From: Pyrenophora tritici-repentis
Lineage: Eukaryota; Ascomycota; Dothideomycetes; Pleosporales; Pleosporaceae
NCBI RefSeq assembly: GCF_003171515.1
Contig: NC_089390.1
Coordinates: forward strand, 3,038,001 to 3,102,000
Direction of reading: 5' to 3'
Length of the DNA: 64,000 bases
The translations under genes were made by a program, and so were the position numbers. Under the pieces are notes generated by a model. The model did not search any database. It saw only the letters and a program-made list of their open reading frames with translations, and was not told the DNA's origin. This document shows positions 11,228 to 21,060 of the stretch, in pieces (position 1 is the first letter of the stretch; every line of letters begins with the position of its first letter).

Positions 11228-12589
11228 ATGCCAAAAGCTGTTCGCGCAAACACCCGCAAAACCCATCGCCGCACTGAAGCTGTCGAACGACCTGGCAGAG
11301 TCACTAGGTCGCAATTGAAACCCCAACTTACGATCAAGACGCCAGTACCCCCCAACTCCACCACGCGACGCAAGCGTAAGATACCAACCCTTCCACTATA
11401 TACCAGATCGCAAAAGGAGATATCAGCAGATTCCAACCGGCTATTGCCCCTCTTCCGTCTCCCTCGGGAAATCATTCAAGACATAGCGACCAACCACCTT
11501 CCTCTCGACTCTGCCGTAAGCCTAACACTAACATGCAAAGAAGCCCTTGCTATCATTGGTTCATGGTCATGGCCACAATTCAATAAGTTGCAGCGGTTGA
11601 GCTTTTTCCGAAAAGACTTTATCCAAGCACAAGCCAGAGATTGTGCAAGTGGGGAAGGAGCAGCCTTGACTTATTGTCCGATGTGCAATACCCTACACCC
11701 GCCATTACAAATCCCGCGAAACCACATAAGGACAGCACTGACAACATACTGTTTCGGACAAGACGATTGTGTCAGCTATTTTCCAAAGATGAACAACGAA
11801 CGGGGTTACAGTCTGGTTTTCAACCACGTCGCTGATGCACTCCGTCAGTCCTCAGAGTACGCAAAAAAGGGTTGCCATGGACCGCAAATCGACTTGCTAG
11901 CCGGAGACTACACAGTCGATTACCCCATACTAGGGCTGAGCTGGCAGGTCACATCGAAAGGCCGACGTGTAGATGGGAATCTTATCGTGCAGCACATTCA
12001 TACGCTCCAGACTGTGAGGGATTACAATGACATGAGAGGGAAGAAAGACTTGTATGCAGTGTATATACTAGCTCTGCCTATTCGACTGTGTCCACATCAA
12101 TCTACCGTGACGACAGGGCCTCACGCACCCTCATGCTACATTAAAAGCAAGGAAAAGAATAGTCCGCAGTTCACGCATGCCATCACCACCGCTTTCCCCA
12201 CAACACGGCGGGAAACACTAGGAGGCACACACATCCCCCAACAGACGATGAACAACGCATTCTCCAAACCCACACCCCGCGAGCTCGAAGCCATGAACGC
12301 CGCAGACGCAGGAAACAAAAACATCCTGTGGTGCTGTCGCTCTTGTCCTACAAAGTATAGAGTTGAGTTTGGTGGCGGGAAGCTGAAGATTTTGGCATGG
12401 CATTCTTTTGGGAGGGATCAATTGCATGCAAGTAAGTACTGGAAGTGGTTTGTCAGGAGAGAGGGCAAACTGCTGGGGATGGATAAGAGGAATGATGAGT
12501 GGTGGAGCCCGGCGAGGACGGTGCCGAATTTTGAGATTGGGGAGGGGGAATGGGAGGATGATTCATTGGGAACGGGAAAAGAGCTGTGA
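11228..12589 (+). CDS. hypothetical protein with F-box-like segment
   Basis: A single-exon frame of 453 residues. The first ATG in frame is at 11228, and upstream in-frame sequence lacks ATG. Residues 1-60 are very basic (many Arg/Lys/Thr) and could be a nuclear signal. An F-box-like segment at about 73-115 (LFRLPREIIQDIATNHLPLD, then LTLTCKEAL) resembles the N-terminal part of many Pezizomycotina F-box proteins. It is followed by a short Cys pair (YCPMCNTLHPP) and a region without recognisable domain. If it is an F-box protein it would bind Skp1 in an SCF ubiquitin ligase, but the substrate is unknown and the match is weak. Proteins of this kind often belong to lineage-specific expanded families. 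Confidence 0.7.
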   Translation: MPKAVRANTRKTHRRTEAVERPGRVTRSQLKPQLTIKTPVPPNSTTRRKRKIPTLPLYTRSQKEISADSNRLLPLFRLPREIIQDIATNHLPLDSAVSLTLTCKEALAIIGSWSWPQFNKLQRLSFFRKDFIQAQARDCASGEGAALTYCPMCNTLHPPLQIPRNHIRTALTTYCFGQDDCVSYFPKMNNERGYSLVFNHVADALRQSSEYAKKGCHGPQIDLLAGDYTVDYPILGLSWQVTSKGRRVDGNLIVQHIHTLQTVRDYNDMRGKKDLYAVYILALPIRLCPHQSTVTTGPHAPSCYIKSKEKNSPQFTHAITTAFPTTRRETLGGTHIPQQTMNNAFSKPTPRELEAMNAADAGNKNILWCCRSCPTKYRVEFGGGKLKILAWHSFGRDQLHASKYWKWFVRREGKLLGMDKRNDEWWSPARTVPNFEIGEGEWEDDSLGTGKEL

Positions 12590-14480
12590 ACTTGGAAGAT
12601 GTGAATTATGGGTTATTAGTGGTAGAAATATCAAAGTGAGGGTTAATTATTTGAGCGCTGGCACGTTTGAAAAGGAGGATCACTAGCGTCAAGCAAATGG
12701 TACTTGCAAAAGCCTCTCGGAGTGTCGCCGAACAGGCTCTTGGAATCAGGCCTGGTGATCTATGTCAGTGTTAACTTTTCGTTATATATATTGCAAGGGC
12801 GTGATAAGCCCTTGCTGTCCTGTTCTTTGATTCTCTCGGAGAAGTGACAATCGTACATACCGATTTGGTAGATGTACATGAAACAAATAGCCAATCAATA
12901 AGTATTTTGTATTGTCGTTTCTTGATAGCATCCTATATCAAACAGCAAGATAAATTTGATACAAACTTCAACGACTTCCGTGAGAATGAAAGGGGTTGTT
13001 CCTGTTATGCTCGTGGTCGCCGAAATCAAACCATCTCGAACGTCCCTTCCGCACCGGCAAGGGGGCGAAATGGTGAAAGCAGTGCAGGTTCGCCGACAAT
13101 GTTTTCTTGATGCTGAGACGGTGAGTTGGCGGGGTTGTGATGCGATGTCTACAAATAGAAATAGCTGCAGTTGAAGTTTAGCGAGAACCTAAGTTAGGCG
13201 TGCGACACAGGGGCCAATGCCATGTTATCGGGCGCGCAGTTGTCAACACCACGGCCTGCTCGCTGGCCCGTCTCCCACTCACCGACAATCACACGCGTGG
13301 AAACCGTGCCGCCAACATGCTCAACGCCGCAGTGCTGCCGCCAGAACCTCCCAATAGCAACAGCTTTCAGGCAAGCCCTACCACAAACACGCCGCAGCCG
13401 GAGCCTCCACCTCGCATCATGGCTCTTGCTTTGCTTTCATCCAAGAAGCGGTTTCGGCTCCTCTCAACCCCACCATGCTGCACACGTCGCCGTCCAGTCC
13501 TGTCTGGGCTTGGTTCAGAGAGAATCAGGCAGACTTCGCGAGGCACTCAGCCTTTCTCGAATCAGAGTAGTAGCTCCTCATCTCATTTCTTTTTAGCGCA
13601 AGGTGGCTATGCTTGCCTGAATGTCTAAACTCTGCTCCTGCAGACGACGATCCCTTTGACACATTTTTATGTGCTGGTATAGTAGGCTTTTCTACGTGTT
13701 CATATGTGTTCAGATCGAGGGCTGGCACGATAAGAGTCATCTATTTGGGGGCCGGTTTTGAGAAACAGCCATTCAATGTTTGCGGTTGTACGAGCTGAAA
13801 ATTAGATCAGCTGTGGATGCATTTGGCCAGGCCACGCGATAGTTGCTCGCACGCTGCGAGAACACCGTCTCTACTGGACCGTCAATGTGTAGAATTATGG
13901 TACGATCTCTAGGCTGTGTGTTTCGCATCGTGCCTCTACCGGACTGTGCCTCCACCAGCGGCTGCACTCTTTCCTCTTCTGGTTGCGGGAGCCAGAGCTT
14001 TGATGACTGGTATCCTAACCCGTCATTCGCTCAGCATCTTGCCTGATGCCAAGCTGCCATCATGTGCAGGGGCGCAATAACCTTTCCTGAACTGATGGCG
14101 GGTTTCCCCACAACTTGCTGAGGCTGAGTGCTTTCTTCCACTGACGACACCGCGTACTGGACGCCTTCTTACCAGGCCAGTGAGTTGGCGCAGGATCTGA
14201 AAGGGCCTATGCGCAGCATGTTTCATTTTACGGGTAAACATATGTCTGCCTGCTGCCCTGTAGCACTATGCTATCCAAGAGGAATTTCTCGATCAAGGTT
14301 CATATCAGCATTGTTATGACGAAAGTGCATCAAAGTCTTTGAGGCGTAGTCATCCTATATCCATTTCACATCCATACCAGCCTTCTACCACCTATATCAC
14401 ATAAATCCCAATAGTCCACTCGGAGCCCCATCGGACGAACTCCTTGAAGTCATCTTTGTCCTCCATCACCATCCAACACT
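12590..14480. other. intergenic, no gene seen
   Basis: Nearly 1.9 kb with only short, overlapping frames on both strands, for example near 13200-13628. None shows domain similarity or plausible splice structure to me. It holds the promoter of the membrane protein that begins at 14481. Confidence 0.45.
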
Positions 14481-15101
14481 ATGGTTCCTATACCAGCTGA
14501 CAACAACCTCAACGCTAACACCGACCTGAACGCAAAACCAGATTCCAAATACTGGACAAAAGCCAACATAGCCCTCACTATTGTCTTCTCCCTCGTTGTC
14601 CTCGCCGTCATCCTCTTCGCCATCCTCTTCCTCCTCTACCGGCGGCACGAGAAGAAGAAGCTCGCAAACCGTAAATCAGACACAGCCGGCCTGCTCGCGA
14701 ATGAAGACAAGACAAACAACATGTTCAGTCGGCACCGTGCCAGCAGTGTCACCCTCTACGTCGACTCGGAAGCCGATGCCCGCAACAAGCGTTCAAGCAC
14801 CGATACCATGCATCTCGTCCCCTTGCAAGTCACACCTGTCGAAGAAGTAATGGATCCCATCGGCAGTAGCATGGAGAGCTCGGGCTCGGGCGTCAGTTCC
14901 CTGAGCAGGCAGAGTAATCTGACGGTTAGCTCTATGCTGTTAAGTCCAGTGTCACCGACTGCGGATAATGATCGACCATCGGGTCGCCCAAGGAGTACGA
15001 GTACAACGTCGACGCGATCGCAGAGGGCGAGATACTATGAGACGACGCCTACGGTAGAGATGCCGCAGATACCCAAGATTGTTCATACCATATCGCAGTA
15101 A
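14481..15101 (+). CDS. small single-pass membrane protein, unknown function
   Basis: A single-exon frame of 206 residues. Residues 1-28 are hydrophilic and Asn/Asp-rich with no signal peptide. One strongly hydrophobic helix at about 29-53 (IALTIVFSLVVLAVILFAIL) is followed by the basic stop-transfer RRHEKKK, then a 150-residue Ser/Thr/Pro-rich cytoplasmic tail with many possible phosphorylation sites (for example RSTSTTSTRSQR). The positive-inside rule predicts N-out, C-in topology, as in the short-ectodomain sensors and adaptors common in ascomycetes. I do not recognise the family. It is convergent with MAK21. Confidence 0.72.
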   Translation: MVPIPADNNLNANTDLNAKPDSKYWTKANIALTIVFSLVVLAVILFAILFLLYRRHEKKKLANRKSDTAGLLANEDKTNNMFSRHRASSVTLYVDSEADARNKRSSTDTMHLVPLQVTPVEEVMDPIGSSMESSGSGVSSLSRQSNLTVSSMLLSPVSPTADNDRPSGRPRSTSTTSTRSQRARYYETTPTVEMPQIPKIVHTISQ

Positions 15102-15832
15102 ATAAATGTATGTTGGTCGGAACAAGCTTGAACAGTCTGAGAAGGTGGATGGTTTGGCATTCTGTATTCTTCCATACTTGTCGAAAACTGCATTTGAGAG
15201 TTGAATGGGCCTCTTTTTTTCCTTTCGCGTTTCGCGTAGTTCTTCATCAGCATCACTATATACCCACTTCTTTCACAACATCTAGTGTTTTGTTCACTGC
15301 TAGAGAAAACATCAAATGTCTACTGTTACACTTGTTGTGATATAAATACTTGTTGACGAATCATGCTGTCTTAGCGTGTTTAGTGTATTTATAAATTGGA
15401 AACTGTGGCAGAATCAGTCGTCATCAACCAAAGCACACCACTCCCTCTTACTGGCAGTGTTCCAGCCCCCAAATCGTTACAGTTCGCAAGCTTCATCTCA
15501 TTTGTCAGCGAGCTCCTGTTTCTATAGCTATAGGTCTGTGCCAGGTAACAGCCCAATGAACTCGAGCTTGTATCGAACCACTCGTCTCTCTAAGTGAGCG
15601 TTGAACCAACCGCGGACGTACTCCATTCCCATGCCAGTGCCATTATCATGGAATTTGACACAATAACATGTAACAGATAACAGAGTCAGAAAGGTAGAAG
15701 CCTGAAATTTTCCATTACAAAAGTATGGGATATCTACAAGAAAAAGCTCCCACCCCAACTGAACAAAGTGAGTAACGCCTGTTGTCACCAATGTTCCTTT
15801 TTGATAAAGTTCTGCTACTGAGAAAAACGAAG
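15102..15832. other. convergent 3' intergenic region
   Basis: The 3' ends of the membrane-protein gene (+) and MAK21 (-) face each other across about 730 bp. The sequence is AT-rich with no supported gene, and it probably contains both polyadenylation regions. Confidence 0.45.
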
Positions 15833-18562
15833 CTACTCGCTGTCGTCGTCGCCGATAAGTTTCGCGTAGTCTTCCACAGAGGCAAAAGTGGGCAAGTTCT
15901 TGAGCTTCCTCTTCTTGCTCTTCCGGCCATCCTTATCCTTCTTCTCGCCGTCACCATCTGCACCTGCATCCATATCCATGTCAACAGGAACGTCGGCGTC
16001 GCTGTCCACGAAGCCGTCCTCGTCATCAAGGTCGAAATTTTCAAAGTCGTCTTCGTCATCTTCGTGGTGTTGACCACCAGGGGCGTCGAAGCCGTCGTCT
16101 TCACCATCGTCATCACTGCCAAGGTTGAGTTCGACACCACCGTCCATACCGCCTGCTTCCTCGTCACTCATCATGTCGTCCATGTCAAAGTCACTGAGAT
16201 CGTCATCGTCACCTCCGTCGCCTTCAACCTCTGGTCGACTCTTAACAAGTGCTTGCCAAATTTCGTCGTCGTCGCTGCTTCCCTCTTCACTGTCATCCCT
16301 CTTACGATCCTTCTTCTTCGTCTTCTTGTCCGCCTGCTTGGCTTTACCTGCTTTCTCAAAGTATGTATGGAAGAAAACTTCATCCACACGCACATCGTCG
16401 ACCTTGCGACGCCAGAATTGCTCTGAATTGAGCGGATCGTGAGTGCGATCGCCGTCACGGGCAGTGATGAGATACGAAGCGGCCTTGGATGTACCAGCCA
16501 TAGGTTGCATAATGGAAGATCCATGCACGCCCTGAGACTTGGTTTTTGCATTGCGGAAAGAGAACTTGTCGAGGAAGTTCATGAGAGTGTAGATAGTCGG
16601 GTCAGGCTTCTCCTTGATGGGCTCCTGGTTAACAATCTTGGATGCTAGAACGTGAACTGAGGGGTGGTAGTGTGCCTGCAACGGCAGTAGCTCCCACAAA
16701 CAAGATAAATCAGCTTGCGCGTGTTCTGGGTCTCGTTTCCGAGCATTGTAGCCCTCGGGTTGAGACTTCTTCTTGTCCTCCTTCTTAGCGGTTGGCTCTT
16801 TCTCATCATCGACATCATCGTAGTGCTCATCGCCGCTGTCATCAGCATGGTCTTCTGGTGCCGAAAGCATAGTTTTGATGGTCGGGAAGGTGACAATCAG
16901 CTCGTTGACGAGGTACAAGACACCGCAAATGAAAGGAGGCTCGTGCATATGAATGATCTGGAGTAGTCGCTTGACGAAAGCTTTTACGCGCTTGATGCTG
17001 GTGTCTGCCTTAAGCGATCTGTACAACAAGTTCAAGAACATGATATGCTTCGAAGTGGTCATAAGCCGAGGATCCAAAAGAGATTCGTATAGAGTTCGGT
17101 AGAAACGATCCGCGGAGTAGTGTTTTGTCGCCGAAATCTGTTGAATGAGTGTCATAGCCTGGATACTGGTGTTGAAGTTGGAAGAATGCGTCACTTGGAA
17201 GATCATGTTCAGCTGCTCCTCGAACTTGTCGTCGTCAGTCTTGGCGAACGGGAACGCGCGGTTGACGCCTGTCAAGATGGCTGAAATCAGCTTTTCTCTC
17301 GACTCGTCCTCAACCTTGAAGGCCATGGTAGCTGCCTTCTCTGCCTTCTGCTTCGCCATCTTTCCTGGTTGGCCGCCGCCTCCCTGAATAAGTCCATGCT
17401 TGTTCAACCGCTTCTCTTCCTTCTCGTGTTCCTTTTGCTTCTTCAGCAGACCGAGAAACAAACTGAAGTATATTTCCAACAGCTTGTTGGCAACCTCCGG
17501 CTCCTTCAAGCTAAGCACGGTCTGGTTGAGAGTAATCACGGCGTAGTACTTGGCCACCCCGCTCTGGTTGGGGCGGAACAAGAGATCGGATTCGATAGAG
17601 CTGATGATGACGTTCTTCATCAGGGGATGAGTGATTTGGAGCTGAAGCAGCAGATACGATGCGCGCGACGCGACCTTTTTCTCCTTGTCTCCAAGTTTGT
17701 TGATGAGTAAGCGTAGCAAGTTCTCTTCCTGTTCCGGCTTTTCCTTTAGCAACTCCCAGACGTACGTGACAGCACGATTGCGCGAGTATTCGACCTCATC
17801 GTTGGACCAGGTCTCAAGAATCTTCAGTAGTTCAAAGTACTGCTTTTTCAGCCAGTCCTCGTATGCCCATACAACCAGGTGAGTCTTCTGCAAATTTCCA
17901 GGTAGTTTTTCGCCAGCCTTCCAGTGCACATTCTTTCCCTGAAGCGCCGCAATTAGCCCCGGCTGTCGCGCAAAAGCCTTCAGTTTTCGGTCGGGTGGTA
18001 GCAGGACGCCCTGGCCCAGCAAATCCTTCAACGCAGCCAAAGCCTGCATGGCAGCATTCCTGCTCTTCTTCTGTGATAAACCCATCAGCTGTCCAAATGC
18101 CTTTTGTGTGTGAAGCGGCGACTCCTGGACCAACAGTGTCAAGGCTGAGACCTTGTCCTCCATGGTACCAGAGTCCATGACGGTGGACATGAACTTGTGC
18201 GATGCATCCTTGGCCAGGTGTGACGACGCGTACTCGGTCGCCTCAGCCTGTAGAAGCTGGATGGCATATTCATGAATGGCGTCGATGACATGACGGGGCG
18301 GAATTGTAGGGGTTTCGATGGTCGGAAGCGCTGGCAGCTCTATTGCGTGCCATTCTGGCTGTGGTTTGAGAAGCTGTTACTGGTTAGTGTCATCTTATCT
18401 TCAAAACTTCGCAAGAACGCGTACCAGCTGCGATCGCCCCTTTTTCTCTTCGACAGGCTTGCGCTTATCCTTCTTGTCGCCTTTTGCGCTCACCCGGTTC
18501 TTATCCGGAGAGGGCTTCGTAAAGCCATCTTTGGTCTCGGCATGGGTTCGCTTCTTCCCCAT
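15833..18562 (-). CDS. MAK21: MAK21/NOC1 ribosome biogenesis protein, 2 exons
   Basis: Exons are 18562-18425 and 18373-15833, giving 892 residues. The intron (GTACGC to AACAG, 48 bp, CACTAACC branch site) falls between codons after residue 46. The protein opens with a Lys-rich nuclear stretch, then a long helical-repeat region (about 100-500). The CBF/Mak21 domain follows, where the segments ICGVLYLVNELIVTFP and WELLPLQAHYHPSV are typical. Then comes VDEVFFHTYF, and a C-terminal tail dominated by Asp/Glu with a final Lys/Arg cluster. Mak21 (Noc1) pairs with Noc2 on early nucleolar pre-60S particles and is needed for 27S pre-rRNA processing. The acidic tail is usual for nucleolar assembly factors. 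It is divergent from TRP4. Slightly shorter than the yeast protein, mostly at the N terminus. Confidence 0.93.
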
Positions 18563-18974
18563 TTGATATGACCGGTGTCGCGGGAGGTGGATCTACAAGG
18601 TCCGTCAGAGAAAAATACTCTGACCCGTCATGACCTTAGAAAGATCGAGTCGCTAGAGACGACGAGTCGAGATTTTGAAGCCCTTGGCGCATGCGTTTTG
18701 TGTAGCTAACCGCTTTGGGACTAGCAGGTGGGGCATGTCATTGTGCATATTGGAACCAGTGCGGACTTTGATAGCACCTCCGTGCCGGCTTACTGTGATG
18801 ACTCAACTGGTTATTTGCTTTCAGTGACTTCTTGGGGACACATTCATTCGACCCTTGATCCTAAACATCAAGGAAAGGCGTTGACCTTCATTGTCACGAC
18901 CATCTCACACCCCACCAACTTACCCCGCCAGCTCGCATAAGCAATAGTAAACCAAGGGCACAAGGATCATCAAC
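18563..18974. promoter_or_regulatory. shared MAK21/TRP4 divergent promoter region
   Basis: Only 412 bp separate the two start codons, so both promoters and 5' UTRs must fit here. No TGACTC (Gcn4/CpcA-type) core was identified with certainty, so control of TRP4 by amino-acid starvation is not shown by the sequence. Confidence 0.5.
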
Positions 18975-20204
18975 ATGGCTACCGAAGCTGGCGATGAGGA
19001 TAGGAAAACCTCCATCACGCCTCTTCTCAAGCGACTGTGGCACGAGTCACCAACCACTAAGCCAACCGCCGATGAGATTGCAGCAGCACTTTCGTTGATC
19101 TTTACCAACAGCCTATCAGAGGTCCAAACAGGAGCCTTGTTGACATGTCTTCATTTCACGGACCAAGACAGACAAGCAGATGTCCTGGCAAAATGTTCCA
19201 AAGCCATGCGCGACTTTGCGACTGGCATGGACGTTCAAGGGCTTGAAGAGCTCATTCAGAAGAGAGGAAGAAAAGAAGGAGGCTACCAAGGAGGCCTGTG
19301 TGACATAGTTGGTACAGGAGGTGATTCACACAACACCTTCAACATCAGCACTACCTCCTCTATCTTGGCTAGTGCTCTACTCATGATTGCAAAGCACGGG
19401 AACAAGGCATCAACGTCTCGATCTGGTTCTGCAGACCTTCTCTCCTGTACACCACCCAAGGCACCTGTTATCACTGCCATAGCACCCAAAACCATCCACC
19501 AAATCTACTCAAGAACCAACTATGCCTTCTTGTTTGCACCAATCTTCCACCCCGGAGCAAGACATGCTGCTTCCATTCGAAGGCAGTTGGGCTGGCGCAC
19601 AATCTTCAACCTTCTGGGTCCATTGGCCAACCCGCTACACGAATTAATAGAGGCAAGAGTACTGGGTGTAGCAAGGAAGGAAATCGGACCCGATTTTGCC
19701 GAATCACTCAGGCAGTCTGGATGTAAGAAGGGCATGGTCATTTGTGGCGATGAGGAACTAGATGAACTCTCATGTGCCGGGCCAACTCACTGCTGGCGCT
19801 TAGTTGAAAACGCATCCACAGGCAAGGTCGACATCAACTACTTCACCATCACCCCCGCCGACTTTGGACTTCCAACTCATCCTTTGAGTGAAGTCAGCCC
19901 AGGGCAATCTCCCGAGAAAAATGCCGAGATTTTGATGAAGATCCTCATGGGTGAAGTTCCGCCCGATGACCCGATCCTACACTTTGTATACATCAACACT
20001 GCAGCACTATTCGTCGTAAGCGGCCTGTGCGACTCAGACACAAGTAACATGGGTACCGGAGACGATGGAAATGTAATCACTGAGGTTGGTCCAGGCGATG
20101 GACGCTGGAAGGAAGGTGTACGTAGAGCGAAATGGGCAATCTCAAGTGGAGAGGCATACAAGCAGTGGCAAAGCTTTGTAGAGGTCACCAATGAAGTAGC
20201 GTAA
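18975..20204 (+). CDS. TRP4: anthranilate phosphoribosyltransferase
   Basis: A single-exon frame of 409 residues starting at the first ATG. The enzyme (EC 2.4.2.18) transfers the phosphoribosyl group of PRPP to anthranilate, the second committed step of tryptophan synthesis, in the cytosol. The helical N-terminal domain at about 15-100 contains the EVQTGALLTCL region. The PRPP-binding signature GTGGDSHNTFNIST is at about 113-126, and KHGNKASTSRSGSADLL follows at 140-156. The nucleoside-phosphorylase-type fold continues through RTIFNLLGPLANP. All signature glycines and the GTGGD motif are intact and the length is near that of yeast Trp4 (380). A Copia element begins about 300 bp downstream of the stop codon. 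Confidence 0.95.
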   Translation: MATEAGDEDRKTSITPLLKRLWHESPTTKPTADEIAAALSLIFTNSLSEVQTGALLTCLHFTDQDRQADVLAKCSKAMRDFATGMDVQGLEELIQKRGRKEGGYQGGLCDIVGTGGDSHNTFNISTTSSILASALLMIAKHGNKASTSRSGSADLLSCTPPKAPVITAIAPKTIHQIYSRTNYAFLFAPIFHPGARHAASIRRQLGWRTIFNLLGPLANPLHELIEARVLGVARKEIGPDFAESLRQSGCKKGMVICGDEELDELSCAGPTHCWRLVENASTGKVDINYFTITPADFGLPTHPLSEVSPGQSPEKNAEILMKILMGEVPPDDPILHFVYINTAALFVVSGLCDSDTSNMGTGDDGNVITEVGPGDGRWKEGVRRAKWAISSGEAYKQWQSFVEVTNEVA

Positions 20205-20500
20205 GCTCCATCAGGAGCAATGGGCATGAAGAACAAAAAATTGAGGCGTCTTTTCATAGGTGATAAAATGATATAATGGTCTCTCACAGCATGGTTATTC
20301 TTACACTGCGTTTGAAAAGAAACAAAGCCATATAGTTGATATGTTAATGTTATCTTCATGTCCTACTCGAAATATCACGCGGATCGCATATGACCTGGTA
20401 GCTATGATGCCCTGATTCATCCGGGTTTCGTCCTGTGAACGACTGATTCCCACCATATCGTCGCCATATGACCCCTACCGCTTCCCATATACTCTACAGT

Positions 20501-20697
20501 TGTCGGCATACACACGGTGTGTCGCCTAATAAGGCCCAATGTACCGCCTCGATCCTACTTCGGCCCAACTCGGACCCAACGCTATGTATACCTTCGTAGC
20601 CCCCACATTCGTAGAATCATCATACACCAGAATACCAATACACAAGATTACCTTAGCTACTGTTATTCACCGTACGATCGTACAAGGCCTTCCAACA
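20501..20697 (+). repeat. 5' LTR of Copia copy 1
   Basis: This 197-bp LTR appears identical to the other three copies in the window. It carries two inverted repeats: CACACGGTGTG near its 5' end and the perfect palindrome GTACGATCGTAC near its 3' end. A TATGTATACC stretch about halfway could act as a TATA-like element (inference). Confidence 0.95.
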
Positions 20698-21060
20698 CTG
20701 ATCAGTGATTGCACGGCAGTCACAGACAGTTAGGTTAAGAAGAGATAGATTCTTTACCCCGCGCGTTCCCTAGATTGCCTATATCAGCAAGGCGGAGTTA
20801 TCTATGCTAAGCTCACTGTTAGCTATATCAGGCGTCGTTCGTGGCTAGCGACCGACCGTTACAGCCGTATCAGAAGCGTTCCAAGACGCCGTCTATACAC
20901 GCGCCAACCGACCGGTTGAGATTTGACCCGTGTACAACCCACGACCACCGACGCATCTCTAGCGAACGCAGCTAGCGCAACAAGCGTCAACAAGAACACA
21001 ATAGCAGGAGAGAGAACATCATCGGAAAGAGCACCGGTAGCCAGGACACCGGCAGTAGGA

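Noticed and set aside
15782..16426. 214-codon plus-strand frame opposite the MAK21 acidic tail
   Set aside because: The Val/Ile/Leu-rich translation is the complement of GAC/GAT/GAA-type acidic codons. It is an artefact of low complexity and not a membrane protein.
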